DNA from: Clostridia bacterium | GTDB taxonomy: Bacteria > Bacillota > Clostridia > TANB77 > CAG-508 | NCBI GenBank assembly: GCA_022793875.1 | Contig: JAAWDR010000012.1 | Coordinates: 1-64,000, forward strand | Reading direction: 5' to 3' | Length of the DNA stretch: 64,000 nucleotides | In this document: positions 1 to 8,370 of the stretch, in pieces | How positions within the stretch are numbered: the stretch's first letter is position 1 | Layout of the letters: each line of letters starts with the position of its first letter | Notes under the pieces: model-generated | Database searches by the model: none | Seen by the model: the letters and a program-made list of their open reading frames with translations, nothing else | What the model was told of the DNA's origin: nothing | Position numbers and translations under genes: made by a program

Positions 1-46
1 ATTGAAAAATAATAAGAAATAATAAAAAATAAAAAAATAAGAAATC

Positions 47-73
47 AAAAAAGACTTGAAATCAAGCCTTTTT
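47..73 (-). terminator. Rho-independent terminator after tRNA-Gly
   Basis: Hairpin with arms about 48-58 and 63-73 (GACTTG against CAAGCC, one A-C mismatch) flanked by A and T runs. On the minus strand it ends in a T tract about 55 bases past the tRNA 3' end. The A/T runs make it potentially bidirectional. Confidence 0.7.
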
Positions 74-126
74 AAGAAATAATGAAAAATAATAAAATTT
101 AATAAAACATAATAAAATTAAATTAT

Positions 127-201
<75 letters not shown>

Positions 202-213
202 ATTTATAATAAT

Positions 214-242
214 ATTATACACCATAAAAATAAAATATTCAA
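214..242 (-). promoter_or_regulatory. SigA-type promoter of tRNA-Gly
   Basis: On the minus strand a -35 TTGAAT (242-237), a 17-nt spacer and a perfect -10 TATAAT (219-214) place the start near 207, six bases before the mature 5' end. The tRNA is therefore a single-gene transcription unit. Confidence 0.8.
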
Positions 243-252
243 CTAATAAAAA

Positions 253-285
253 GAAAAAATGCAACTTATAAAAAACTAGTTGCAT
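253..285 (-). terminator. Rho-independent terminator of rluA-like gene
   Basis: Inverted repeat TGCAACT/AGTTGCA (arms 259-266 and 278-285) followed on the minus strand by six T. It overlaps the last codons and the stop of the pseudouridine synthase gene. Confidence 0.8.
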
Positions 286-1153
286 TATCTAAAAAAAAGC
301 ACCTTCCATTAAGATAATCTAAAATACCACTATCAGACTTAAAATTAAATTTCAAATTATAACTACAAAGACATTGATATTTTTTATTAAACAATTTATT
401 AACATCATTTTTACCATATTTTCCATCACCAATAATAGGAAAACCTAAATAAGCCAAATGAGCCCTAATTTGATGAGTTTTACCAGTTTCAATTTGAACA
501 TCTAAAATAGAAGAATTATTTTCTTTCTTTTCTAAAATAGAAAAAGAAGTAATAATTTTAACATATCCTTTTTTAGGTGTATCTGAAATATAAACCATAG
601 ATTTCTTATTATCTTTAAATAGATAACTTTCAATTCTTTTATAATCTACATTTGGTATACCATAAACCCATGCTAAATAATGTTTTTCGATTTCATGATT
701 TTTGAATTTTGATAATAAAATATTTAAAGCATCATCATTTTTAGCATATAAAATTAATCCAGTAGTATTTCTATCAAGTCTATGGCAAGGCATAGGTTTA
801 AAAGTAGAATTTACATAGTATTTATGTACTAAATCTGTTAAAGAATTATCACCCAAAACCTCAATATTAGATGGTTTATTTATAATTAAAATATTGTTAT
901 CTTCATAAATTATATCTAATTTAACAGAATTTTCAGAAGATTTGCTTTCTAATAACTCGTCTGCAATATAAACTAAAACTTCATCACCATCAAAAATAGT
1001 AACATCTTTATTTATACGTTTACCATTTATTTTTATATCTTTTTTTCTTAATGTGTTACAAAAAAGACTAAATGACAAATTAGGGATATTATCTAATAAA
1101 AATTTATTCAATTTTTTTCCATCATATTTTTTATTAACAATTAACTTCTTCAT
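266..1153 (-). CDS. RluA-family 23S rRNA/tRNA pseudouridine synthase
   Basis: Converts uridine to pseudouridine in structured RNA. The N-terminal 60 or so residues look like an S4 RNA-binding domain (KKLNKFLLDNIP, KDIKINGKRINKD). The catalytic domain follows with the diagnostic HRLDRNTTGLILYAK, whose Asp is the nucleophile, and a later KTHQIRAHLAYLGFPIIGD motif typical of RluA/RluD. Length about 295 aa fits the family. An in-frame ATG exists at 1168, but it lies inside the promoter; the ATG at 1153 is exactly where transcription should begin, so the message is probably leaderless. I cannot tell from sequence which RNA position is modified (RluD, RluC, RluA or TruC class). The gene stands alone and ends in its own terminator. 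Confidence 0.9.
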   Translation of the reverse strand: MKKLIVNKKYDGKKLNKFLLDNIPNLSFSLFCNTLRKKDIKINGKRINKDVTIFDGDEVLVYIADELLESKSSENSVKLDIIYEDNNILIINKPSNIEVLGDNSLTDLVHKYYVNSTFKPMPCHRLDRNTTGLILYAKNDDALNILLSKFKNHEIEKHYLAWVYGIPNVDYKRIESYLFKDNKKSMVYISDTPKKGYVKIITSFSILEKKENNSSILDVQIETGKTHQIRAHLAYLGFPIIGDGKYGKNDVNKLFNKKYQCLCSYNLKFNFKSDSGILDYLNGRCFFLDNATSFL

Positions 1154-1159
1154 GTAAAT

Positions 1160-1188
1160 ATTATACAAGAAAAATAAAAAAAAAACAA
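1160..1188 (-). promoter_or_regulatory. Promoter of pseudouridine synthase gene; predicts leaderless mRNA
   Basis: Minus strand: -35 TTGTTT (1188-1183), 17-nt spacer, perfect -10 TATAAT (1165-1160). Seven bases past the -10 is the A of the ATG at 1153. No Shine-Dalgarno sequence is present. Confidence 0.65.
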
Positions 1189-1227
1189 GATGACTAATTT
1201 TTATACTGAATTTATTAAGATGTTATG

Positions 1228-1261
1228 TAAAAAAGTGAATAGTAAAAAAAACACTTTTTAT
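1228..1261 (+). repeat. Hairpin upstream of pilin-like gene (copy 1 of 3)
   Basis: ATGTAAAAAAGTG followed by CACTTTTTATTGT; arms about 1229-1236 and 1252-1259. The same arrangement recurs at about 35945-35990, upstream of the second pilin-like gene, and at 24702-24741 after the sortase. It could be a leader attenuator or the end of an upstream unit. Confidence 0.55.
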
Positions 1262-1320
1262 TGTGTATAAAAATAACAAAATATATAATGTTATTATAAA
1301 AAAGAAGGAGAAGAGAGAAA

Positions 1321-2920
1321 ATGAACAAAAGATTAGAAGAAAAACATGGAATAACTTTGATAGCCTTAATTATAACAATTATAATTTTGCTAATATTAGC
1401 AGGAATTTCAATATCAAGTTTAACAGGAAGTGGGCTATTTCAAAAAGCACAAGAAGCAACCACAAAATATACGGAAGCTCAAATAAAAGAACAAATAGAA
1501 ATTGCAATATATAATTCAAGAATGAACTCTAATGGAAGGATTGATCTAGAAGAGTTAGAAAAAGGTTTGTTAGAAATAAAAGGAATAACAAAAGACAGTA
1601 TAGAAAAACAAGGAGAAGATGGAAAATTACCATGGATTGTAACAGTAGAAGATTGGAAATTTAAAATAGATGAAGATGGAGAAGTGACAGTAATAAAAGG
1701 AATAACAATTCCAAAAAGTTTGAAGATAGTAGAAGGAACTAGTGAAATAATAAAAGCGACACTAATGTCGGGAGTAACAGGAATAATAAATTGGGAAGTT
1801 GAGAATGAAAGTATAGTAACATTAAAATCAACGATAGGTAATGAAATAGAAGTAAAAGCAGTAGCGACAAGTGGAAAAACAATAATAAAAGCAAGTGTAA
1901 CTACCACAAATGGAGTAACATATGATGCAAGTTGTGAAATAACAATTGTAGCAAAAATAACACAAATAGAATTAAAACCATCAGAATTGGAAATAGCACA
2001 AGGAGATACAGGAAAAATAGAGATAGTAACATCACCAAATGGAATTGAAATAGAAGAATTAATTTATAAATCAGATAATCCAAAAGTAACAGTAGATACA
2101 AAAGGGAATATAACAGTATCTAAAGAAGTAGAAGTAGGAACAAAAGTAATAATAACAGTTAGAGGAAAAATATCTACAGATATACAAGCAGAGTGTATAG
2201 TAACAGTAATAAAACCTAAGGTATTAGAAATAGGTGATTATGTAATATATAATGTAATATATACAAATATAAATGGAAACATAGAATATGATAATTCTGG
2301 AAGTGGAAAATATGGATGGAGAGTACTAGATGTAGGAATAAAAAATGAAGATGAAACATATAGTGAAATAAAGTTAATTCCAACAGATAAGATAGTTGTT
2401 ATCTCATGTGGTAATCAGAGCTCAGATGTTGCAACATGGTGGGAAAGTAGTGGAACAGATGGACAAAGAATGACTAATGGGCTAAGAAATAATTTTGAAA
2501 AGATTCCATTTGTAAAAGGAATAGGGAATGGAAGGAATATTGGATATTATAATAATATAATTTGTGGTGATGATGATGGAACTAAAAACGGTACAGGAGC
2601 AATGTTACTAACAAATGATGCGATTAGTGTAAAAAATATAAAATTTATAGAAGTCAATAAAGCAATAGGAAGAGGAGAGAGTGAAAATAGTCCAGATGGT
2701 TTTACTGCTAATAATTTATTTAGTAATTGGAAAGAATTTATTTTTTCAGAAACAGGACCATGGAAAAATCAAGCTGGTATTGTTCCAAAGTATTGTGATG
2801 CTAATCGGAGCGATAACTCAATATGGAAGTTTTAGCAATATAGATTTATTACCAGTAATTACTTTACGTTCAGGCATATCATTAAAAAACGTAAATGGAG
2901 ATGTTTGGAATATAGAATAA
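1321..2920 (+). CDS. Pilin-like surface protein with Ig-like (Big_2) repeats; frame restored by CGGA at 2806
   Basis: The N-terminus has a short basic leader, then G-ITLIALIITIIILLILAGIS, a type IV prepilin-like signal and hydrophobic helix. It has Ala where classical pilins have Glu5. Residues about 130-300 form two Ig-like repeats (KSLKIVEGTSEIIKATL and ITQIELKPSELEIAQGD), followed by a C-terminal domain. The frame opened at 1321 stops at 2835. Reading CGGA (2806-2809) as one glycine joins it to the frame ending at 2920 and gives a tail with PVITLRSGISLKN and a WNIE end, the expected C-terminus of this family. The composite is 532 aa. Shine-Dalgarno AGAAGGAGA precedes the ATG. Likely secreted or surface-anchored; partner unknown. 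Confidence is high for the family and good for the joined frame. Confidence 0.8.
2806..2809 (+). other. Recoding site CGGA read as Gly (+1), pilin-like gene 1
   Basis: Zero frame is AAT CGG AGC GAT and runs into a stop at 2835. AAT-CGGA-GCG-ATA gives N-G-A-I and continues open to 2920 into the expected C-terminus. Confidence 0.75.
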
Positions 2921-2929
2921 ATAGTATAT

Positions 2930-2962
2930 AAAAAAGTGACTACTAGGAATAGTTACTTTTTT
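2930..2962 (+). terminator. Terminator after pilin-like gene 1
   Basis: AAAAAAGTGACTA / TAGTTACTTTTTT hairpin ten bases past the recoded stop at 2920 and about 95 past the zero-frame stop. Its position fits the longer, recoded reading frame. Confidence 0.8.
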
Positions 2963-2977
2963 GTTATATTATAGGAT

Positions 2978-2990
2978 AGTTCTCCGAACT
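2978..2990. repeat. AGTTCTCCGAACT palindrome (copy 1)
   Basis: Inverted repeat AGTTC/GAACT with a 3-base centre, in an A/T context; an identical 13-mer occurs at 61837-61849. Both lie just after a terminator. Probably the edge of a small repeated element. Confidence 0.5.
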
Positions 2991-3086
2991 TTTTAATATA
3001 AAAATATTTTACAGAGATTTCATTGAAAATTCTATAATAAATTACTTGCTTAATAATAATAATTTTAGTAAAATAACTATGGTGAT

Positions 3087-3437
3087 ATGATGAAAAAATT
3101 AATAGAAAGTTTTAAATATGCAATTGAAGGGATATATACAGGAATAAAAGAAGAAAAAAACATGAAAATACATATATTTATAATGATATTAGTAATAATA
3201 TTTGGAATAATGTTAAAAATAAGTAAGATACAATGGATAATATGTATTATTCTATTTGGAAATGTGATATCATTAGAATTAATAAATACAGCAATAGAAA
3301 ATACAATAGATTTAGTAATTAAAGAAAATAATCCTAAAGCAAAAGTAGCAAAAGATACAGCAGCAGGTGCAGTTTTAATTATGGCTATATCATCAGCTAT
3401 TATAGGATTAGCAATATTTATACCTAAAATTATATAA
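3087..3437 (+). CDS. Diacylglycerol kinase / undecaprenol kinase (DagK family)
   Basis: Small integral membrane kinase of 116 aa with three predicted helices (about 29-47, 50-70 and 91-112). The family signature is visible: an amphipathic N-terminus with SFKYAIEGI, the catalytic Glu in SLELINTAIENTID, and KVAKDTAAGAVLI. In Gram-positive bacteria this family mainly phosphorylates undecaprenol for cell-wall lipid recycling, so that role is more likely than lipid kinase. Start at 3087 or the adjacent ATG at 3090; a GGTGA lies just upstream. Followed after 27 bases by trxB. Confidence 0.88.
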   Translation: MMKKLIESFKYAIEGIYTGIKEEKNMKIHIFIMILVIIFGIMLKISKIQWIICIILFGNVISLELINTAIENTIDLVIKENNPKAKVAKDTAAGAVLIMAISSAIIGLAIFIPKII

Positions 3438-3464
3438 AAAAGATAAGTAAAAATGGAGGAGAAT

Positions 3465-4343
3465 ATGTATGATGTAATAATAATAGGAGCAGGACCAGCA
3501 GGAATATCAGCAAGTTTATATACAATAAGAAGTAATTTAAAGACATTACTAATATATAAAGAAAAATCAGCATTAGAAAAAGCTACAAAAATAGAAAATT
3601 ATTACGGGTTTGAAAATGGAATAAATGGGGAAGAATTGTATAAAAAAGGAATAGAACAAGCAAGAGAATTAGGAGCAGAAATTTTAAATGAAGAAGTTAC
3701 AAGTATACAAATAGAAATTACAGAAAATAAAAAACAAGCCTTTAAAGTACAAACTTTAAACAATGAATTTATAGCAAAATCAGTAATTTTAGCAACTGGA
3801 AATAAGAAAAATAAACCAGACATTCAAAAAATAGATGAATACGAAGGAAAAGGAATTAGTTATTGTGCAATGTGTGATGGATTTTTCTATAGGAATAGAG
3901 ATGTAGCAATAATTGGAAATGGAGATTATGCAATATCAGAAGCAATGGAGCTACAAAATATTGTAAAAACGGTAAAAATATTAACAAATGGTCAAGAAAT
4001 GCCTGAATATAGAGGAGAAAACATTGACATAATTGATAAGACAATAAAAAGTTTTAGTGGAGAAAATAAAGTTGAAAATATTGAATTTTCAGATAATAGT
4101 AAAATAAATATAGATGGGGTATTTATTGCACAAGGCGTGGCAGGAAGTACAGAATTTGCAAAAAAAATAGGAGCACAAATTCAAAATGACAAGATAGTAG
4201 TAAACGAAAATATGGAAACAACAGTTAAAGGATTGTATGCTTGTGGAGACTGTACAGGGGGATTGTATCAAATATCAAAGGCTGTATATGAGGGAACTAA
4301 AGCTGGAATACAAGTTATAAAATACTTAAAAAATAATAAATAG
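3465..4343 (+). CDS. trxB: Thioredoxin reductase (NADPH)
   Basis: Flavoprotein that reduces thioredoxin with NADPH. It starts with the FAD-binding GAGPAG motif, carries the redox-active pair in YCAMCDG (about residues 128-134), a second dinucleotide motif GNGDYA, and a C-terminal ACGDCTGG FAD motif. Length about 292 aa is slightly short for the class. The ATG at 3465 is preferred because GGAGGA sits 5 bases upstream; an ATG at 3453 lies before that ribosome site. trxA follows 71 bases downstream, so the two likely work as a pair. Family enzymes in Clostridia can be ferredoxin- or flavin-linked variants; cofactor choice is not settled here. Confidence 0.92.
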   Translation: MYDVIIIGAGPAGISASLYTIRSNLKTLLIYKEKSALEKATKIENYYGFENGINGEELYKKGIEQARELGAEILNEEVTSIQIEITENKKQAFKVQTLNNEFIAKSVILATGNKKNKPDIQKIDEYEGKGISYCAMCDGFFYRNRDVAIIGNGDYAISEAMELQNIVKTVKILTNGQEMPEYRGENIDIIDKTIKSFSGENKVENIEFSDNSKINIDGVFIAQGVAGSTEFAKKIGAQIQNDKIVVNENMETTVKGLYACGDCTGGLYQISKAVYEGTKAGIQVIKYLKNNK

Positions 4344-4414
4344 ATATTTAATTAAGATAGATAAGTTCATATTGAACTCTAACTATAATTAATAAAAAAT
4401 GGGAGGTAAAAATT

Positions 4415-4720
4415 ATGGAATTAAAATTAAATTCAGAAAATTTTGAAAAGGAAGTTTTAAATTCAGATAAACCTGTATTAGTAGACTTTTATGCAGATTG
4501 GTGTGGACCTTGTAAAATGATGGCACCAATTATTGGGGAGATTGCAGAAGAACTACAAGGAAAAGCAAAAGTGGGGAAAATCAATGTTGATGAAAATCAA
4601 GAATTAGCAATGAAATATGAAGTTATGAGTATTCCAACACTAATTATTTATAAAAATGGTAAAGAAGCAAAAAGATTTGTTGGAGTTAGAGATAAAAAAG
4701 AATTGCTTAATGAATTTTAA
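4415..4720 (+). CDS. trxA: Thioredoxin
   Basis: 101-aa thiol-disulfide oxidoreductase with the canonical active site WCGPCK (about residues 29-34) and the cis-proline segment MSIPTL. The start at 4415 follows a good GGGAGG ribosome site. It is placed directly behind the thioredoxin reductase gene, giving a complete thioredoxin system for cytoplasmic disulfide reduction and for reductases that depend on it. No signal peptide. Confidence 0.96.
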   Translation: MELKLNSENFEKEVLNSDKPVLVDFYADWCGPCKMMAPIIGEIAEELQGKAKVGKINVDENQELAMKYEVMSIPTLIIYKNGKEAKRFVGVRDKKELLNEF

Positions 4721-4860
4721 GGTTAATAGCTATTGAAAACTTTATGTATATATGCTAGAATATGTATATTCTAGCTATATCTAGATTTAGTTTTATACTC
4801 CTGTTTTTCATTATAGGAAAAGCAACTATTGTAAAAAGCTATTTTAAGGAGGTAGAAATT

Positions 4861-5346
4861 ATGAGTGAAACGACAGTAAGAATTAACCAATTAGTATCAA
4901 CTAATATCTTTGAAGTACCTGAAATTAAAATGCGGGTAGATTTCTTGTTTTATGAAATGAAAGATGAAATAAGAGAAAGATTTAATGAAATTTTGGCATT
5001 TGTAACAAAAAGAGAATATGATAAAAAGAAATATGGTGAGATTTCATATGAAGAGGTTTTGGAGTATTTTAAAGTGTATTTCTATAAATTCACTTTAAAT
5101 ACAGCAGTTTCAATTACTTTTTCAAAAGAGGGCAAGTATAATATGTTAGAGAATGTATTAGAAGAGCTTTCTAAAGAAAAATTAAAGGAAGCTATTTTGG
5201 GTAAACCAATGATTCATGCTTTTGAAAAGGCTATAACAAAGCTTCCAATTGATGGAGGTCTTGATGCTTGTTTGCAAGGAGGAATGAAACTTTTAATAGA
5301 ACATGAATTTTTGGGAGAGGCTATACCATATGCAAGCATAGAATAA
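4861..5346 (+). CDS. Unrecognised 161-aa protein; contains triplet CGG (Arg)
   Basis: I do not recognise the family. A strong AAGGAGG ribosome site fixes the ATG at 4861. The protein is soluble, with no signal or membrane segment, and is rich in charged helices (EMKDEIRERFNEIL, LEELSKEKLKEAIL); the C-terminus is more hydrophobic (GGLDACLQGGMKLLIEHEFLGEA). Its in-frame CGG at 4932 must be read as a normal triplet Arg, because the four-base reading would give an immediate stop. That sets it apart from the conserved genes here and suggests acquisition from a standard-code donor. It stands alone with its own terminator. Confidence 0.75.
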   Translation: MSETTVRINQLVSTNIFEVPEIKMRVDFLFYEMKDEIRERFNEILAFVTKREYDKKKYGEISYEEVLEYFKVYFYKFTLNTAVSITFSKEGKYNMLENVLEELSKEKLKEAILGKPMIHAFEKAITKLPIDGGLDACLQGGMKLLIEHEFLGEAIPYASIE

Positions 5347-5365
5347 GTGTAACTTATAATTTTAT

Positions 5366-5395
5366 AAAAAGGGCATTCTTTTTGAATGCTCTTTT
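5366..5395 (+). terminator. Terminator after the 4861 gene
   Basis: AAAAGGGCATTC / GAATGCTCTTTT hairpin, arms 5367-5378 and 5384-5395, loop of 5 T, ending in a short T run. Confidence 0.85.
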
Positions 5396-5464
5396 CCAAT
5401 AATAAAATTGACAATATTCAAAGTAAATGATAAACTTTGGATAAAGTAAAGGAGAAGGAGATTA

Positions 5465-6379
5465 ATGAGAGAGGAAAACCTAATAATAAATTCTGAAAGT
5501 GATAACTTGCAAATTAGTGTAACAATATTTATTCCAGAAACAGAAGTAAAAGGAATAGTACAAATATCACATGGAATGGCTGAACATAAAGAAAGATATT
5601 ATGATTTTATGAGATTTTTGACCAATAATGGATATGTTACAATTATAAATGACCATAGAGGGCATGGGAAAAGTGTAAAAAGCAATGAAGATTTAGGATA
5701 CTTTTATGATAATAAAGCTGAATATATAGTAGAGGATTTACATCAGATTACATTATATATAAAAGAAAAATATCCAAATAAAAAAATTGTTTTATTTGGT
5801 CATAGTATGGGGTCAATGGTAGTTAGAAAATATTTAAAGAAATATGATAAAGATATAGATAAATTAATAGTTTGTGGATCGCCTAGCAAAAATTCTTTTA
5901 GTAAACTTGGGGTAATTGTTAGTAAAATTATGAAATGTTTAAAAGGAGAAAAATATAGAAGTAAGTTTATTCATAAACTAGCATTCGGAAATTATAATAA
6001 AAAGTTAAAAAAGGTAAAATCAAATAATTCATGGGTATGTGCTAATGAAGAGTCTGTAACTAAATATGATAATGATAAATTATGTGGTTTTGTTTTTACC
6101 ACAAATGGCTTTGAGAATTTGTTTAAATTAATGGGAGATATATATACTTTTAAAGGATGGAAATTATATAATAAAAAAATGCCAATATTTTTTATAGCAG
6201 GAAGTGATGACCCAGTAATAATTAATAAACAAAAATGGTTAAAAAGCCAAGAGTTTTTGAAGAAAATTGGATATTTAAATATTACTAATAGATTATATAA
6301 TAATTTAAGACATGAAATATTAAATGAAAAAAATAGAGATGAAGTGTATAATGATGTGTTAGATTTTATAAATATGTGA
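5465..6379 (+). CDS. Alpha/beta hydrolase, monoacylglycerol-lipase-like
   Basis: 304-aa serine hydrolase of the lysophospholipase/monoglyceride lipase type. The oxyanion-hole segment is HGMAEHKERY (about 36-45). The nucleophile elbow is GHSMGS (Ser about 114), the acid is probably in AGSDDPV, and the His is in NLRHEILNE near the C-terminus. An HRGHGKS motif is also typical. No signal peptide, so it acts inside the cell on lipid or ester substrates; the exact substrate is unknown. It starts after GGAGAAGGAG and sits between terminator-bounded neighbours. Confidence 0.85.
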   Translation: MREENLIINSESDNLQISVTIFIPETEVKGIVQISHGMAEHKERYYDFMRFLTNNGYVTIINDHRGHGKSVKSNEDLGYFYDNKAEYIVEDLHQITLYIKEKYPNKKIVLFGHSMGSMVVRKYLKKYDKDIDKLIVCGSPSKNSFSKLGVIVSKIMKCLKGEKYRSKFIHKLAFGNYNKKLKKVKSNNSWVCANEESVTKYDNDKLCGFVFTTNGFENLFKLMGDIYTFKGWKLYNKKMPIFFIAGSDDPVIINKQKWLKSQEFLKKIGYLNITNRLYNNLRHEILNEKNRDEVYNDVLDFINM

Positions 6380-6475
6380 TGAATAATTTTAAATGAACAA
6401 AAAAGTAAATTGTTTATACATCTAAAATGAGATAGTGGAAGAACTGTTTCTTTTGGACGCAAAGGAGAAAATAAA

Positions 6476-7654
6476 ATGGGAAATAAAGAAGATTGGGAAG
6501 AACTAGAAAAATGGCAAAAGGAATATGACTCAAAAAAAGAAGAAGAATTAAAAGTAGATATAAAACAATTTAAGCCAAAAGATACAAAAAAAGCAAAAAT
6601 ATTTTCATTACTAATTAATCTAACTTCAAGGTCAATGTTTTCAATATTAGCTATATTTTTTACGTTAGTAGTATTAGGAGTTTGTATTTGGTTTTATGGA
6701 CAAGTGGAGCGCTATTTGCCAAGAGATGTAATAAAGGAATTGGAAAATAGATATAAAGGAGAAAAATTTGAAATAATAGAAGATTATTCTGAAACGACAG
6801 AACATGGAAGGCAAAGAGGTTTATATATAATAAGTCCAAAAAACAATAAGAATATTAAGTTTAATACTTTTTGTAGAGGGGCAAATATGATGGATGACTA
6901 TTCAGAAAGAAAATTTAAATATTATGTTGAGAGTTATCCTGATAAGGAATTTTTAAAAGAGTTTGAAATAGAAGAAAAAACAGAAAGTGATGAAATTTAC
7001 GGAAATGCAGAATTTCTAAAATATAAAGTTTGTATTAATGTAAATGATTATGATGAAATAGAAGAAAAAACAGTAAAATTATATAAATTAGCAAATTATA
7101 TTAGAAATCAAAATGATAAGATATATGATAATATAAGTCTTATAAATAGAGATATAAAATACTGGTTACCTATAAGCAGTAATACAAATGATTTATTAGA
7201 AGATATAATAAAAAATGCTAAATATCAATATATAAATATATTAAAAGAAACAAATAATGTAGTAGAATTAAATAAAATTGGTAAGCAAGAAATAGAAAAC
7301 GTGTGGAAACCAGATAAGTTGTTATTGTATATAAATGATAAGCAAATGAAATTATATAATGATTTTGATGCAGTTGTTTATTATGATATTAAAAATAGAA
7401 GTTACTATATGTCTGGTTTAGATGTTGTATTTAAACAAATAGAGCCAATAGAAGTATTAAAACAGGGCATATTTTCAGGAAATGTTAAAAAGATAAAATA
7501 CAATAATAAAGTTTATAAAGTAAGTAGTTCATCAGAAGGTAAAAAAGATGATGTAATATATTCAATGGAAATAGTAGAGAATTTTTGCAAAAAATTTAAC
7601 ACAATTCCTGAATATGATTATGAAAATAAAAAGGTTTATATTACAATAAAATAG
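6476..7654 (+). CDS. Single-pass membrane protein of unknown function
   Basis: 392 aa. A charged cytoplasmic N-terminus (about 1-50, Lys/Glu-rich) precedes one transmembrane helix (about 56-77, SILAIFFTLVVLGVCIWFYG). A large extracytoplasmic domain with many Asn, Tyr and Lys follows. I see no catalytic motif. It ends 45 bases before a response-regulator gene on the same strand, so it may be co-transcribed with the two-component system, for example as a sensed or regulated envelope protein. That link is only positional. Ribosome site AAAGGAG. Confidence 0.7.
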   Translation: MGNKEDWEELEKWQKEYDSKKEEELKVDIKQFKPKDTKKAKIFSLLINLTSRSMFSILAIFFTLVVLGVCIWFYGQVERYLPRDVIKELENRYKGEKFEIIEDYSETTEHGRQRGLYIISPKNNKNIKFNTFCRGANMMDDYSERKFKYYVESYPDKEFLKEFEIEEKTESDEIYGNAEFLKYKVCINVNDYDEIEEKTVKLYKLANYIRNQNDKIYDNISLINRDIKYWLPISSNTNDLLEDIIKNAKYQYINILKETNNVVELNKIGKQEIENVWKPDKLLLYINDKQMKLYNDFDAVVYYDIKNRSYYMSGLDVVFKQIEPIEVLKQGIFSGNVKKIKYNNKVYKVSSSSEGKKDDVIYSMEIVENFCKKFNTIPEYDYENKKVYITIK

Positions 7655-7670
7655 AGTGAAAGGAGGAAAT

Positions 7671-7692
7671 AGTTCTAACTTAATATAGAACT
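7671..7692 (+). promoter_or_regulatory. Hairpin between ribosome site and start codon of the response regulator gene
   Basis: AGTTCTA (7671-7677) pairs with TAGAACT (7686-7692). The only good Shine-Dalgarno, AGGAGG at 7661-7666, is 33 bases from the ATG at 7700; folding the hairpin shortens the effective spacing to about 12. Confidence 0.5.
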
Positions 7693-7699
7693 TTCAAAT

Positions 7700-8368
7700 A
7701 TGAAAAAAATATTGTTAGTAGAAGATAATGAAACAATAATAATGGGGCTAAAGTATTCATTAGAGCAAGAGAATTTTCAGATAATATCATGTAAGACTAA
7801 AAAAGATGCGGAAGATATTATATTAAAAGAAAGAATAGATTTGGTATTATTAGATGTAACATTGCCAGATGGTAATGGATTTGATATATGTAAAGTAATT
7901 AAAGGAAAACTTGATATACCAGTAATATTTTTAACTGCACAGGACGAAGAGACAAGTGTGGTTGTTGGATTGGATTTAGGTGCTGATGATTACGTTATTA
8001 AGTCTTTTAGAACTAGAGAACTAATTTCAAGAATTAATTCTGTTTTGAGAAGATATGAAAAAAATATAGAGAAGTCTAATATAATTCAATGTAAAAATAT
8101 AAAAATTGATACTGATATTGCTAAGGTTTATAAAAATAATGAAGAAATAGTATTTACAAGTTTAGAGTATAAAATATTGTTGATGTTATTTTCTAATCAG
8201 AATAAATTGATTACAAGGGAACAGTTGTTAGATAAAATATGGGATGTTGCTGGTAATTTTGTTAATGATAATACTCTTACTGTATATATTAAAAGGATAA
8301 GAGAAAAATTGGGAGATGAAGATGTAATTAAGACTGTTAGAGGTCTAGGCTATAGAGTAGGAGATTAA
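7700..8368 (+). CDS. OmpR/PhoB-family response regulator
   Basis: 222 aa. The receiver domain (about 1-115) has acidic DN at 9-10, phospho-acceptor Asp52 in LLDVTLPDG, switch Thr in FLTAQ, and Lys about 101. The C-terminal winged helix (about 125-222) is of OmpR type (ITREQLLDKIW, VYIKRIREKLGD, VRGLGYRVG). It binds DNA to control target genes when phosphorylated by the kinase encoded two bases downstream. By family and context it probably controls the ABC transporter genes at 11.9-15.5 kb, as in bacitracin-type detoxification modules; that target is inferred. Confidence 0.93.
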   Translation: MKKILLVEDNETIIMGLKYSLEQENFQIISCKTKKDAEDIILKERIDLVLLDVTLPDGNGFDICKVIKGKLDIPVIFLTAQDEETSVVVGLDLGADDYVIKSFRTRELISRINSVLRRYEKNIEKSNIIQCKNIKIDTDIAKVYKNNEEIVFTSLEYKILLMLFSNQNKLITREQLLDKIWDVAGNFVNDNTLTVYIKRIREKLGDEDVIKTVRGLGYRVGD

Positions 8369-8370
8369 AA

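Noticed and set aside
4762..4860. N-terminal hydrophobic extension of the 4861 gene
   Set aside because: The strong AAGGAGG site points to ATG 4861, and the extension lies in the promoter/leader region.
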